Shown here in pieces: positions 50,391-59,033 of a stretch of 64,000 bases of DNA. This DNA is from Desulfobacula toluolica Tol2 (GTDB taxonomy: Bacteria; Desulfobacterota; Desulfobacteria; Desulfobacterales; Desulfobacteraceae). The DNA lies in NCBI RefSeq assembly GCF_000307105.1, contig NC_018645.1:1810578-1874577 (forward strand), written 5' to 3'. How positions within the stretch are numbered: position 1 is the first letter of the stretch; each line of letters opens with the position of its first letter. Under the pieces are notes generated by a model. It was not told the origin of the DNA and made no database searches. It saw only the letters and a list, made by a program, of their open reading frames with translations. A program made the translations under genes and the position numbers.

Positions 50391-50992
50391 ACTGACACTT
50401 CTTGCTAATATTGACTTATCGATCTGTAAATATTGTTTTTGCAAGTTGAAAAGTATAGTATTCAATGTTTTAGGTGCTGTCTGAATATGCTATTTGAAAT
50501 TTATCAGGATTTCATAATATATCCGGTTAAGTTATTCGCCGGCAGAAAAATTGATCCGTTAGGGTGTCATAAGTGTTTGCGCAAAGATACCGCCCAAAAG
50601 AAATTTTGGATAATATGTCGAAAATTAAAAGATCATCAAGAAGTTTTGATTTTGATTATTGAAATAATAATGGACTTTTAAATAAAATATATTGTATTGT
50701 GTTCGAAATATATATTTATGAATTTATATAAAAGTATAAAATATATATTTGATATATATTTGAAATATGTTTGAGATTATTTAATTAATTTAATTGGTTG
50801 ATGTTTTTATTGTTTTTTTAAATTGTATGGTCTTTAGCGAGATGGGTCTTTTTAGATACATTGATATCTATGTAAAATCATGTTATTGTAGCCTTGTTTT
50901 TAAATTTTCATAAAGGTTCAGATTTTGTGAGTGGTTTTTCTTTGCGAAGCACACATGGATCTGATTTTTTTTTGACATAGAGAGAAAATGAA
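50391..50992. other. AT-rich gene-free region upstream of the aminomutase-like gene
   Basis: About 600 bp without a convincing gene. The part 50660-50830 is extremely AT-rich, with repeated atatatttg/aaatatat runs. A short frame at 50433-50681 has no recognisable features. The region probably holds regulatory DNA for the divergent transporter and aminomutase genes; no clear promoter for the latter was seen. Confidence 0.45.
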
Positions 50993-52282
50993 ATGAAATA
51001 TCAAAGCTATACACTAAAAAATTTACATCAAATCAAACTGCTGAATGATCTTCCTGATGAAATAGTTGACTCGATCAAGGTTGTTGGACAGGTATTACCT
51101 TTTAAAAGTAATAATTATGTTCTTGAAGAGTTAATAAACTGGAATAATTTTGAAAAAGATCCTTTGTTCACCCTTACATTTCCAAGAAAAGAAATGCTAA
51201 AGCCCAATGATTATAAAATCGTAAAGCAATGTTTGAACCAGAAAGAACTTGCCACAGCTGTTAGTTTGATTCGCGCCGGATTAAATCCTCATCCTGCTGA
51301 ACAAATGGAAAAAAATGTCCCGATATTTAATGGAATACCTTTGAATGGCATTCAACATAAATATCGCGAAACAATGCTTGCATTTCCCTCTAAGGGGCAA
51401 TTGTGCCATGCTTTTTGTTCTTTTTGTTTCAGGTGGCCGCAATTTTCCGGGATAAAAGAGAAAAAATTTGCTTTGAAAAATGCGGATTTAATGATTGGGT
51501 ATCTAAAAGAGCATCCTGAAATAACAGATGTGCTTTTTACAGGTGGTGATCCCATGATAATGCATGCAAAAGCATTTGAGATTTTTATTGACGCAATAAT
51601 TAAGTCCGGTATCAAAACAGTAAAAACGATACGCATTGGCTCCAAAACATTGTCTTTCTGGCCTTATCGCTATCTGACAGATTCCGATAGCGATGAACTT
51701 CTTGATTTGTTCAAAAAAGTTACGGATGCAGGGTTTCATTTGTCATTTATGGCCCATATTTGTCATGAAAACGAAATGTCTACGGATGCTTTTAAAGAAG
51801 CTGTGAAAGCTATCAGAGACACAGGAACAATTATAAGGACTCAGTCACCGGTTATGCAGCATATAAACGATAATTCCGAAAATTGGAGCAATATGTGGAG
51901 AAAACAGGTAAGTCTGGGTATGATTCCATATTATATGTTCGTTGCAAGGAATACAGGATCTCATCGTTACTTTTCAATACCAATCTTAAAAGCCTATGAT
52001 ATTTTCAGGAAAGCTTATATGAAAGTAAGTGGTGTTGCAAGAACAGTGCGAGGACCCATTATGTCTGCATCCCCAGGGAAAATTGGAATTGATGGAATTG
52101 TTGATACAGATAAAGGTAAGGTTATTTCATTAAGTTTTATCCAGGGAAGAAATCCTGAATGGGTCAAGCGCCCCTTTTTTGCAAAATACGATGAAAAAGC
52201 TGTATGGCTTGATGATTTAAAGCCTGCATTTGGAAAATCAAACTTTTTTTTTAATGAGCATGATGTTTTATTAAAAAACTAA
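50993..52282 (+). CDS. KamA-like radical SAM protein (lysine 2,3-aminomutase family)
   Basis: A 429-residue radical SAM enzyme related to lysine 2,3-aminomutase. The cluster motif is CHAFCSFC (C-x3-C-x2-C, about residues 139-146) in CHAFCSFCFRWPQF, then DVLFTGGDPMI and TIRIGSKTLSFWPYRYL. The region corresponding to the PLP-binding PGGGGK reads SASPGKIGIDG, keeping a Lys that could hold PLP. The residue matching the lysine-specific Asp330 of the aminomutase seems to be Ser. So a 2,3-aminomutase on another amino acid (for example glutamate) or a different radical reaction is likely. AT content is higher than in neighbours. Followed by a repeated element and a glutamine synthetase gene. Confidence 0.8.
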   Translation: MKYQSYTLKNLHQIKLLNDLPDEIVDSIKVVGQVLPFKSNNYVLEELINWNNFEKDPLFTLTFPRKEMLKPNDYKIVKQCLNQKELATAVSLIRAGLNPHPAEQMEKNVPIFNGIPLNGIQHKYRETMLAFPSKGQLCHAFCSFCFRWPQFSGIKEKKFALKNADLMIGYLKEHPEITDVLFTGGDPMIMHAKAFEIFIDAIIKSGIKTVKTIRIGSKTLSFWPYRYLTDSDSDELLDLFKKVTDAGFHLSFMAHICHENEMSTDAFKEAVKAIRDTGTIIRTQSPVMQHINDNSENWSNMWRKQVSLGMIPYYMFVARNTGSHRYFSIPILKAYDIFRKAYMKVSGVARTVRGPIMSASPGKIGIDGIVDTDKGKVISLSFIQGRNPEWVKRPFFAKYDEKAVWLDDLKPAFGKSNFFFNEHDVLLKN

Positions 52283-52283
52283 T

Positions 52284-52360
52284 ACCCATGGCAGATTGAC
52301 CTGCCACAACAAAAATTGAAACTCTTATTATGGCAGCATGTTGAGCTGAGTTTCATATGG
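52284..52360 (+). repeat. Repeated two-hairpin intergenic element, copy 4 (diverged)
   Basis: Begins 1 nt after the KamA-like stop. TGGCAG and CTGCCA form the first hairpin, the linker is cacaacaaaaat, and TGAAACTC pairs perfectly with GAGTTTCA for the second. Sequence differs from copies 1-3 but both stems are kept, and the linker CACAACAAA is conserved. It precedes the glutamine synthetase start by about 20 nt. Confidence 0.55.
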
Positions 52361-52379
52361 AAAACAGTAATAGGATAAA

Positions 52380-53690
52380 ATGCAAAACATAACAGAGTTT
52401 AAAAAAGAAATTAGTGATGTCGATACATTGCAGCTTTTCACAACAGATCTGAATGGTCGACCAGTGACGCTACAAGTGAACACTGAGAATATTGAATCAT
52501 TGATTAGAACTGGGGTTGGTTTCGATGGAAGTTCAGTTCCAGGTTATGGAACTGTGGATGATAGCGATAAAATATTAATTCCTTTGCCTGAAACTTTTAA
52601 GAAAATTGAATTTTCAGAGGAAAACTTAGGTTTCTTGATAGGTGAAATAAGTGAAGGATATGGCAAAAGGTCTCCATTGGATCCCAGGGCACTTTTGGAA
52701 AGAGTTGTTAAACAGGCAGAAGATGAATTCGGCCTTTATTTTATGACCGCACCCGAGCATGAATTTTTTTTGCTGAACAATGATGAGTTTGGTAAAGATA
52801 TACATACGGATAATGCCGGTTATTTCCATTCAGATCCGCGAGATAAGGGTGAACTTATACGAAAAGAGATCGTAACAGTATTGAAAAAGTGTGGTATTCA
52901 GTTTGAAAAAATGCATCATGAAGTCACTCCTTCTCAACATGAGATCAATCTGTCTTGTCTTGATCCCATCAAAACAGCAGATAGAACTATACTTTTTTCA
53001 TATATCACCAAAAGAATTGCCAGTGAGAGAAATTTACATGCTACATTTATGCCAAAACCATTTAATGGGTTTAATCGAAACGCCCTCCATTTCCATATCT
53101 CTGCCCAGGATATTGACGGTAATCCAAAGTTTTATGATAAAAATGCAAACTATTTTTTGAGTAAAACTGCACATCAATTTATCGGTGGCATCTTAAAATA
53201 TGCAAGAGAGACATCTATTATAATGGCTGCAACTTTTAATTCGTATAAAGCTTATGTTGTTGGAAAAGAGGCTCCTATTGTTCGCAGTTGGGGCATTAAA
53301 AACCGAAGCTCAATGATTAGGGTTCCATACGCTGCAGGCCCGGAGGATACAAGGGTTGAAATCCGTTCTCCAGATCCTTCAGGCAATATTTATCTTCAGC
53401 TTGCAACCCTTATAGGCATAGGTCTTCAAGGAATCAGAGAGAAACTTGATTGTGGTGATCCGGATATTGGCAGTACTTATAAAACAAATAATGCTTCCAG
53501 TCTATTAGACAGCAGTTTTTTACCCCGAAACATGTTTGAAGCTTTAATTGAAGCTGAAAAAAGTCAAATTTTAAAAAAGATTTTAGGGGATACTCTTTAC
53601 ACTCAGTACATGTCGTTAAAGATTAATGAGTGGGAAAATTATCGAACTTTTGTAACACCGCGTGAACATAAAATGAATTTGCATATATAA
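52380..53690 (+). CDS. glnA: Glutamine synthetase type I
   Basis: A 436-residue glutamine synthetase of the shorter GSI-alpha kind. The N-terminal beta-grasp has TGVGFDGSSVPGYGTVDDSD. Metal and substrate motifs are TAPEHEFFL, MHHEVTPSQHEINL (with HE), NALHFHISAQD (with H), and NRSSMIRVPYAAGPEDTRVEIRSPDPSGN. It makes glutamine from glutamate and ammonia, but its place behind a KamA-like gene suggests that it may act on an unusual substrate such as beta-glutamate. No adenylylation-loop tyrosine is evident, in keeping with the alpha type. Confidence 0.9.
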   Translation: MQNITEFKKEISDVDTLQLFTTDLNGRPVTLQVNTENIESLIRTGVGFDGSSVPGYGTVDDSDKILIPLPETFKKIEFSEENLGFLIGEISEGYGKRSPLDPRALLERVVKQAEDEFGLYFMTAPEHEFFLLNNDEFGKDIHTDNAGYFHSDPRDKGELIRKEIVTVLKKCGIQFEKMHHEVTPSQHEINLSCLDPIKTADRTILFSYITKRIASERNLHATFMPKPFNGFNRNALHFHISAQDIDGNPKFYDKNANYFLSKTAHQFIGGILKYARETSIIMAATFNSYKAYVVGKEAPIVRSWGIKNRSSMIRVPYAAGPEDTRVEIRSPDPSGNIYLQLATLIGIGLQGIREKLDCGDPDIGSTYKTNNASSLLDSSFLPRNMFEALIEAEKSQILKKILGDTLYTQYMSLKINEWENYRTFVTPREHKMNLHI

Positions 53691-53947
53691 AAGTTTGGAT
53701 GCACTTATTTGTAAGCATTAAGGCGGTTTATATTTCAATTGCATTTTAATCATGTGTTTGATATTTTTATCAATTAATCGGGCCTTGTTGATCTGTCTTT
53801 TCAGATAAGAATACAGCGCTGAAGTGGGGGAGTTGAAATATAAAGATTTTAATGGACTATGTTAAAGTGCCGGGAATTGTTTTTATAACCCTTATAATAT
53901 TGGGTAACTGACCTTGAAATTTGACGGTATAAAAAAAGGGGACTGAA

Positions 53948-54445
53948 ATGGGCAAGACAAATGATGAACGGTGCAGAAATCTTTTGATCGCTTTGCGGAA
54001 AATTATCCAGGCCATAGATCAGCATTCAAAAAGTTTGAAAAAAAATTTCGGTTTGACCGGACCTCAGCTTATTATTCTGCAATCAATAGTTGCAAATGAT
54101 CAAATTTCAGTTACGCAGCTTTCAAAAAATGTCAGCTTGAGCCAGGCCACAGTGACGGATATTACAAAACGTCTTGAAAAACGTGGATATATTACAAGAA
54201 AAAGAAGCATAGATGATAAAAGAAAAACCAATATAACCTTGACGGAAAATGGAAAAACCATAATGGAAACAGTTCCCCCTCTTCTTCAAAAACAGTTTAT
54301 GGATAGATTTTCCAGGTTGGAGAGCTGGGAGCAGTCAATGATTGAAAGCGCATTTGAACGGGTTGTCTCCATGATGTCAGCTGAAAATATTGAAGCGTCT
54401 CCAATTATGATAACCGGTTCGATTGAGTCATCTGAGTTATTATAA
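53948..54445 (+). CDS. MarR-family transcriptional regulator
   Basis: A 165-residue MarR protein with winged helix-turn-helix (QISVTQLSKNVSLSQATVTDITKRLEKRGYITRKRSIDDKRKTNI). These repressors often respond to phenolic or aromatic ligands. GGGGA precedes the ATG. It lies alone between the glutamine synthetase and an unknown gene; the target is not evident. The 257 bp before it hold no recognised gene. Confidence 0.92.
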   Translation: MGKTNDERCRNLLIALRKIIQAIDQHSKSLKKNFGLTGPQLIILQSIVANDQISVTQLSKNVSLSQATVTDITKRLEKRGYITRKRSIDDKRKTNITLTENGKTIMETVPPLLQKQFMDRFSRLESWEQSMIESAFERVVSMMSAENIEASPIMITGSIESSELL

Positions 54446-54597
54446 TACGGATTCCCAGCATGACTTTTCATCCCGCAAGCTTGAAAAGATAAATCTTGTG
54501 TGATTTTTTAGAAAAATTATTTATTTAAATGCTTTTAAAAAAATAAAAATTTATGCTGCGGAAATGCAGCTAAGATGACTCATGAAAGGAACTCACT

Positions 54598-54927
54598 GTG
54601 CATTTGTATAATCAGATTTATGAATTTGCCGCATCAGTCGGTGCCCTTGAAGGGTATGTGTATCATAAGAAAAGTGTAGCTGAGATGGATATGAAAGCTC
54701 TCCATGTCTGGACAGGTAATCTGGTGGATGCCTATGACCACCTGCCGGCTGATGTATTGGACAAGGTTCAGCCGTCTCTTGATTTGACCTTGAACCGGGC
54801 CATCAGTTCTTTTAACGCTATCCTGGAAAAAGACCATCAGGTGCTGGAAAGGCTCAACTCTATGATCAGCCGGGAAAAAGAATGTTCACCTGATGATTTT
54901 CAAAAAAAGAAATGGTTTCAAGAATAA
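54598..54927 (+). CDS. Conserved-looking hypothetical protein
   Basis: A 109-residue, mostly helical acidic protein starting with GTG at 54598; AAGGA lies 8 nt upstream. No known family recognised. It ends 16 nt inside the following riboflavin kinase-HAD gene, which points to translational coupling and a shared task. Confidence 0.65.
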   Translation: MHLYNQIYEFAASVGALEGYVYHKKSVAEMDMKALHVWTGNLVDAYDHLPADVLDKVQPSLDLTLNRAISSFNAILEKDHQVLERLNSMISREKECSPDDFQKKKWFQE

Positions 54928-56018
54928 AAATAAAGGATAAGCTGGTGATATCTGGGAAAGTGATTCAAGGGGCTCACAAGGCTGCTTTTTTTACAGAGCT
55001 GGACTGGGTAAAGCTGCAGTGTCGTGAAAAAATCGGATTTGTACCTTTTCCCGGAACCCTTAATCTCGAATTGTCTTTGTCTGAGGTGGAACGTCTGGAA
55101 AAGTTCAGTGAAGGGATCTGGGAAGAACTGGTACCGCCGGATCAAAATTTTTGTTCCTCAAAGGTTCTTCCCATATGGGTTGGAAACGTCAAAGGGGCAT
55201 TGATTCTTCCTGATGCAGACGTGAAAATTCACGGCCGGCAGGTTGTTGAAATTCTGGCACCGGTGAAACTGAGGGATGAACTGGGGATAAATGACGGGGA
55301 TATGGTTGTACTGCAATTGGGTGGGATCATTGCAAAACCAGGGCTCAAGCTCTCTGTGGATGCTGTTTTGTTTGATCTTGACGGCACCCTGATAGATTCC
55401 ATTGAATCCTATTATTGCATCGTGGAAATCATCCTTGATAAAATGGGATTTCCAGCAGTTCCGAGGCAGACTATCCTGGAAGCGGCAAAAAATGATGAAT
55501 TCAACTGGGATTTGATTCTGCCGGATGTGCCGGACCGATCCAGACAAGAAACAGCCGCCCAAGCCTGGCAGATGGTACAACAGATATATCCTGACACGTT
55601 CCTGAAAAATGTCAGGCCTTTCCCTGATACGGGAAAAGTGCTTCGCCTTCTCCATGACCGCAATATCAAGATTGGGATTGCGACATCAACCCCTCAAAAA
55701 AATATCAGTGATAAAATGAAGATCCTGGACCGGGAGGGGATTTTAAATTTTGTTGAGACAGTTGTATCAGCCGGGGATGTTGAACGTAAAAAGCCGTTTC
55801 CGGATGCCTTGATTTTGTGCAGAGATCGTCTGGGGGTTCGGTCAGACCGGTGCGTTTATGTGGGAGACATGGTAATGGACGTTGTCGCAGGAATGGCTGC
55901 AGGTATGAAAACCATCGGAGTTCTCACGGGATTTGAGACATATGCAAGCCTGGCACAAAATAATCCTGATGTTATTATTGAGTCTATTTCAGATCTGCCT
56001 GATGTGCTGGAGATTTAG
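54912..56018 (+). CDS. CTP-dependent riboflavin kinase (DUF120) fused to HAD phosphatase
   Basis: A 368-residue fusion. Residues 1-140 match the archaeal CTP-dependent riboflavin kinase fold (RibK/DUF120): ISGKVIQGAHKAAFF, GFVPFPGTLNLEL and EILAPVKLRDELGINDGDMV. Residues about 150-368 are a HAD hydrolase with nucleophile motif FDLDGTLIDS (Asp155, Asp157), the ATSTPQKNI motif II region, Lys in VERKKPFPDA and YVGDMVMD motif IV. The first domain could make FMN from riboflavin; the second could hydrolyse a phosphate ester, perhaps balancing flavin nucleotides. The combination is unusual in bacteria. The assignment rests on family motifs; kinase activity is not proven. Confidence 0.82.
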   Translation: MVSRIKIKDKLVISGKVIQGAHKAAFFTELDWVKLQCREKIGFVPFPGTLNLELSLSEVERLEKFSEGIWEELVPPDQNFCSSKVLPIWVGNVKGALILPDADVKIHGRQVVEILAPVKLRDELGINDGDMVVLQLGGIIAKPGLKLSVDAVLFDLDGTLIDSIESYYCIVEIILDKMGFPAVPRQTILEAAKNDEFNWDLILPDVPDRSRQETAAQAWQMVQQIYPDTFLKNVRPFPDTGKVLRLLHDRNIKIGIATSTPQKNISDKMKILDREGILNFVETVVSAGDVERKKPFPDALILCRDRLGVRSDRCVYVGDMVMDVVAGMAAGMKTIGVLTGFETYASLAQNNPDVIIESISDLPDVLEI

Positions 56019-56077
56019 AGAAAATCATTGAGTAGTGTTTTTTATGAAATAGCTTTTAGTTTGTAAGTTTTGCGGTT

Positions 56078-56710
56078 TTAAGACGGTAAGTCGGGTTGAA
56101 TAACAAAAAGCTGGGCGTAGCTGATTTTTATTTGAAAAAGATCGGCAAGTTTTATACCTAAAAGATGGCACAGGATCACCCTTATCACACCGGCATGAGT
56201 GACGAACAATATATTGTTTTTTAATGTGGTTGCACAGTCTTTAAAATAAGGAACAGCACGGCATGAAGTGTCGTGAAAGCTTTCGCCGCCGGGTGTTTTG
56301 TAGGTATCGAGATTTTTGCCCCTTTTTTCAAACTCTTTGGCGCTTTGCTGTTTGATTTGATCAAAAGAGCAGCCATCCCATTTTCCCATGTGTATTTCAT
56401 TGAGTGCCGGAGATGTTATGATTTTTTTATCATTGGCAATCAATTCTGCCGTGCGGGTGCATCTCTGGAGAGAGCTTGAATGAACAGCTTCGAAATTCAA
56501 TGATGAAAAAGCTTTTTTCCAATAAAGAGCCTGGTCTATACCCATAGGGTCCAGTTCAACGTCCGTTGCCCCGATAAATCGTTTTGTTTCATGGTCTTTA
56601 ATCCGGCCATGCCTTAAAAGAAAGATCAAGGGGTCAGGATGAGATAATTTCTCGAACGGATTTTCCGGCAGATTCTTCAATTCTGGCTTGTATGAGTTTA
56701 GTATTTTCAT
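56078..56710 (-). CDS. Histidine phosphatase family protein
   Basis: A 210-residue phosphoglycerate-mutase-like phosphatase. The catalytic motif is FLLRHGRIK (His about residue 34), with HSSSLQRCTRTAELI, HMGKWDGCSFDQI and the second His in LFVTHAGVIRVIL. Members act on alpha-ribazole phosphate, sugar phosphates and nucleotides. It overlaps the preceding MocA-HD gene by 77 nt and is the last gene of the molybdenum hydroxylase operon, so a role in cofactor metabolism is possible. Confidence 0.85.
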   Translation of the reverse strand: MKILNSYKPELKNLPENPFEKLSHPDPLIFLLRHGRIKDHETKRFIGATDVELDPMGIDQALYWKKAFSSLNFEAVHSSSLQRCTRTAELIANDKKIITSPALNEIHMGKWDGCSFDQIKQQSAKEFEKRGKNLDTYKTPGGESFHDTSCRAVPYFKDCATTLKNNILFVTHAGVIRVILCHLLGIKLADLFQIKISYAQLFVIQPDLPS

Positions 56711-57764
56711 ATCGTTTTGAAATGGATGTTATGGCCCAGGGAAATTTCATTAAATTTTCTGAAAACCGTTTGTGGTAATTTAAATCAACACCATTGCCGT
56801 TGCAGAGTTTGTCGGCAAAATAAACCACCTCTTTTTCATTGACCTCAGATGCGGTATCAATATCAATGTCCATGTGCTGGGTAATTATTGCTGATACTTC
56901 TGCGAACCCAAGATCCCTTATAAATTTAGCTCCTGCTTTGGCATGGTTTTTTTCTTTTCGTTTAATATCATGAAGGATTGCTGCGGCAATCACCAGGTCT
57001 GTATTCAGTTGATGGGGAAGGCCATTGGCAATTTTCAATGCTGCGAATGAAACCTCTGCCAGGTGAATTCGGATTGGGTCATTCTCGGGCAATATGTCAT
57101 TGATGATCGAAAGGCATTCTTCTTTGTCCGGGATGTTCAGGCTGTTAAATTTTTGGCAGATATGCTCATACCCTTGTTTGTCATCGGCATCCATTAAAAT
57201 GCCTCTGTCGTAAACCTTCAAAGGTATTTTTTGATTTTCCGGGGACAGCATCACATCCCTTAAAGTTGATCCATCACACAAATTGAGAATATCTGTTTTT
57301 AAACCGACTGGAATCAGGGGCGGATGGCCTGGAGTATCATCAAAATAAGGCAGTATGATTTTATCCGGGGTCTTTTGAAACTGCTGTATCATTAACTTGA
57401 TGGTAGAAGGGCGAATAGCAGGAATGTCTACCGGAAGAAGGAAAAATCCTGAATATTCCGGCCGGATATTTTGGACGCCTTTTTGAATGGAACTTAACAT
57501 CCCGGATGAATATTCACAGTTAAATATTGGAAGGGCACCTGCTTTTTTCACTATCGGTTCAAGCAAATTGTAATTGTGGCCGGTTACAACAACAATATCA
57601 TTAATTTGATGCGCCTTGAACAAATTGATAGCGGTTTCCACTATTGTTGTTTTGCCCAATGGCAGCAAGGGTTTGAAATCGCCCATTCTGGACGATAACC
57701 CTGCTGCCAGGATAACGGCAGAGATTGGTGTTGAGCGGTCTTTTTGCTTAAGGTGCCGAACCAT
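56634..57764 (-). CDS. MocA-like nucleotidyltransferase fused to HD domain
   Basis: A 376-residue fusion. Residues 1-195 are a MobA/MocA-type NTP transferase (AVILAAGLSSRMGDFKPLL, then LLPVDIPAIRPST and HPPLIPVG) that could cytidylate or adenylate molybdopterin. Residues about 225-340 form an HD phosphohydrolase with metal-binding ILHDIKRKEKNH and a later ITQHMD. The start at 57764 comes 4 nt after the MoeA-like stop. MocA matures molybdenum hydroxylases of the xanthine dehydrogenase type, exactly the enzyme encoded upstream. The role of the HD part is unknown. Confidence 0.85.
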   Translation of the reverse strand: MVRHLKQKDRSTPISAVILAAGLSSRMGDFKPLLPLGKTTIVETAINLFKAHQINDIVVVTGHNYNLLEPIVKKAGALPIFNCEYSSGMLSSIQKGVQNIRPEYSGFFLLPVDIPAIRPSTIKLMIQQFQKTPDKIILPYFDDTPGHPPLIPVGLKTDILNLCDGSTLRDVMLSPENQKIPLKVYDRGILMDADDKQGYEHICQKFNSLNIPDKEECLSIINDILPENDPIRIHLAEVSFAALKIANGLPHQLNTDLVIAAAILHDIKRKEKNHAKAGAKFIRDLGFAEVSAIITQHMDIDIDTASEVNEKEVVYFADKLCNGNGVDLNYHKRFSENLMKFPWAITSISKRYENTKLIQARIEESAGKSVREIISS

Positions 57765-57768
57765 TTTC

Positions 57769-58809
57769 TTATTTTCCAAAACTGCATGACGGATATCTGC
57801 AGGTTTTACAGCTTGAGCAGAACCCTCCATGTCCCATTTGTACAATATCGGATTTTAAAATACTTTCCCCGGCCAGTAGTTTGGGCACGATTAGATCAAA
57901 AATACTGGCCCTGTGATACATGACGCATCCGGGCAGGCCTATTACCGGGATATTATTGATATGGGCCAGCATGAACATGGCTCCGGGCAGGACAGGGGCT
58001 CCGTAAGTAATAACTTCTCCTCCCGCAGCCCTGATGGATGCCGGGGTCAGATCATCCGGATCAACGGACATTCCGCCTGTAACCGCAATCATTTGGGCAC
58101 CAGCACTGATATTGTCATGAATGGCTTGAACCGTCATGTCCATGTCATCGCTGACAATGGTTTTTTTGATGACAGGACTTCCCAATTCTTTGAATTTTTT
58201 TTCCACCACAGGGCCGAATCCATCCCTTATCCGTCCATGATATACTTCGGAACCGGTTACAATAAGGCCGACGGACAAACATTGAAGCGGTTTGACCTGA
58301 ATGATGGGAAAGTGTTTTCTACAAATCTCTTCCACTTCAATGATCCGGTTTTCATCAATGGACAAGGGAATTATTCTTGTACCGGCAAGATCGTTTCCCT
58401 TTTGAACGGTTTGATTCGTGTGCAGGGTTGCAAAAATAACATCCGGAATGCTGTTGATCTCTTCAAGGGCGGATACATTGATTTTTAACAATCCGTTTGT
58501 TTGAGATGAAAAATTAACTTTTCCTTCCTGAGGGGCACTCAGATTGATTCCGGGACCCGCGGCTGCCTCAGCAATTCTAATGGCCGCATCATTTTCATGA
58601 AGTTCTCCGTTAAGGGTTGCCACATAAATATGACGCTTGCCAATGTCAAGTAATTCTTCCACATCTTCCTGGGTGATCACATGTCCTTTTTTAAAACAAG
58701 GACCTTTGAACAGATCGGGTATGATTTTAGTGATATCATGAACCAGAACTGTTCCAACGGACTCTTCCACGGGCAGTGATTTGATTTTGCTTTTGTTGTA
58801 TAATTTCAT
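57769..58809 (-). CDS. MoeA-like molybdopterin-binding protein with C-terminal Cys motif
   Basis: A 346-residue protein with a MoaB/MogA-type molybdopterin-binding domain (about 175-315: GLIVTGSEVYHGRIRDGFG, MIAVTGGMSVDPDDLTP, GAPVLPGAMFMLAHI). An N-terminal domain of about 165 residues precedes it. The C-terminus GGFCSSCKTCRYPSC has four cysteines, probably a metal or Fe-S site. Such proteins accompany molybdenum hydroxylase operons and likely insert or modify the cofactor. Confidence 0.85.
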   Translation of the reverse strand: MKLYNKSKIKSLPVEESVGTVLVHDITKIIPDLFKGPCFKKGHVITQEDVEELLDIGKRHIYVATLNGELHENDAAIRIAEAAAGPGINLSAPQEGKVNFSSQTNGLLKINVSALEEINSIPDVIFATLHTNQTVQKGNDLAGTRIIPLSIDENRIIEVEEICRKHFPIIQVKPLQCLSVGLIVTGSEVYHGRIRDGFGPVVEKKFKELGSPVIKKTIVSDDMDMTVQAIHDNISAGAQMIAVTGGMSVDPDDLTPASIRAAGGEVITYGAPVLPGAMFMLAHINNIPVIGLPGCVMYHRASIFDLIVPKLLAGESILKSDIVQMGHGGFCSSCKTCRYPSCSFGK

Positions 58810-58826
58810 ATTGATGAACTCTTTTT

Positions 58827-59027
58827 TTATCCGCCAAGATCCGGGTTGATAAATTCAATGACGTCGTTTTCTTTTACAATGGTGCTGTGATAGTCAGTTG
58901 GGTAGATATACCTGCTGTTTTGTTCAACGATCAGATGCGGGTCTCCCTCTTTGACAAATTCAATAAGGGCTTGAATGCTGATATTTTCAGGTACATCTTC
59001 TTTCAGGCCGTTCAATATAATAATCAT
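58827..59027 (-). CDS. ThiS/MoaD-like sulfur carrier
   Basis: A 66-residue ubiquitin-like protein with the terminal Gly-Gly (NPDLGG) needed for thiocarboxylate formation. It lies 6 bp after its probable activating enzyme (ThiF/MoeB-like). Together they could supply sulfur for the Mo-sulfido ligand or for molybdopterin itself. ThiS and MoaD cannot be told apart from sequence; context favours the molybdenum cofactor. Confidence 0.85.
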   Translation of the reverse strand: MIIILNGLKEDVPENISIQALIEFVKEGDPHLIVEQNSRYIYPTDYHSTIVKENDVIEFINPDLGG

Positions 59028-59033
59028 AAGCTG

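Noticed and set aside
50433-50681. 82-codon plus-strand frame upstream of the KamA-like gene
   Set aside because: No ribosome binding site, no recognisable features, and composition like the surrounding AT-rich DNA.
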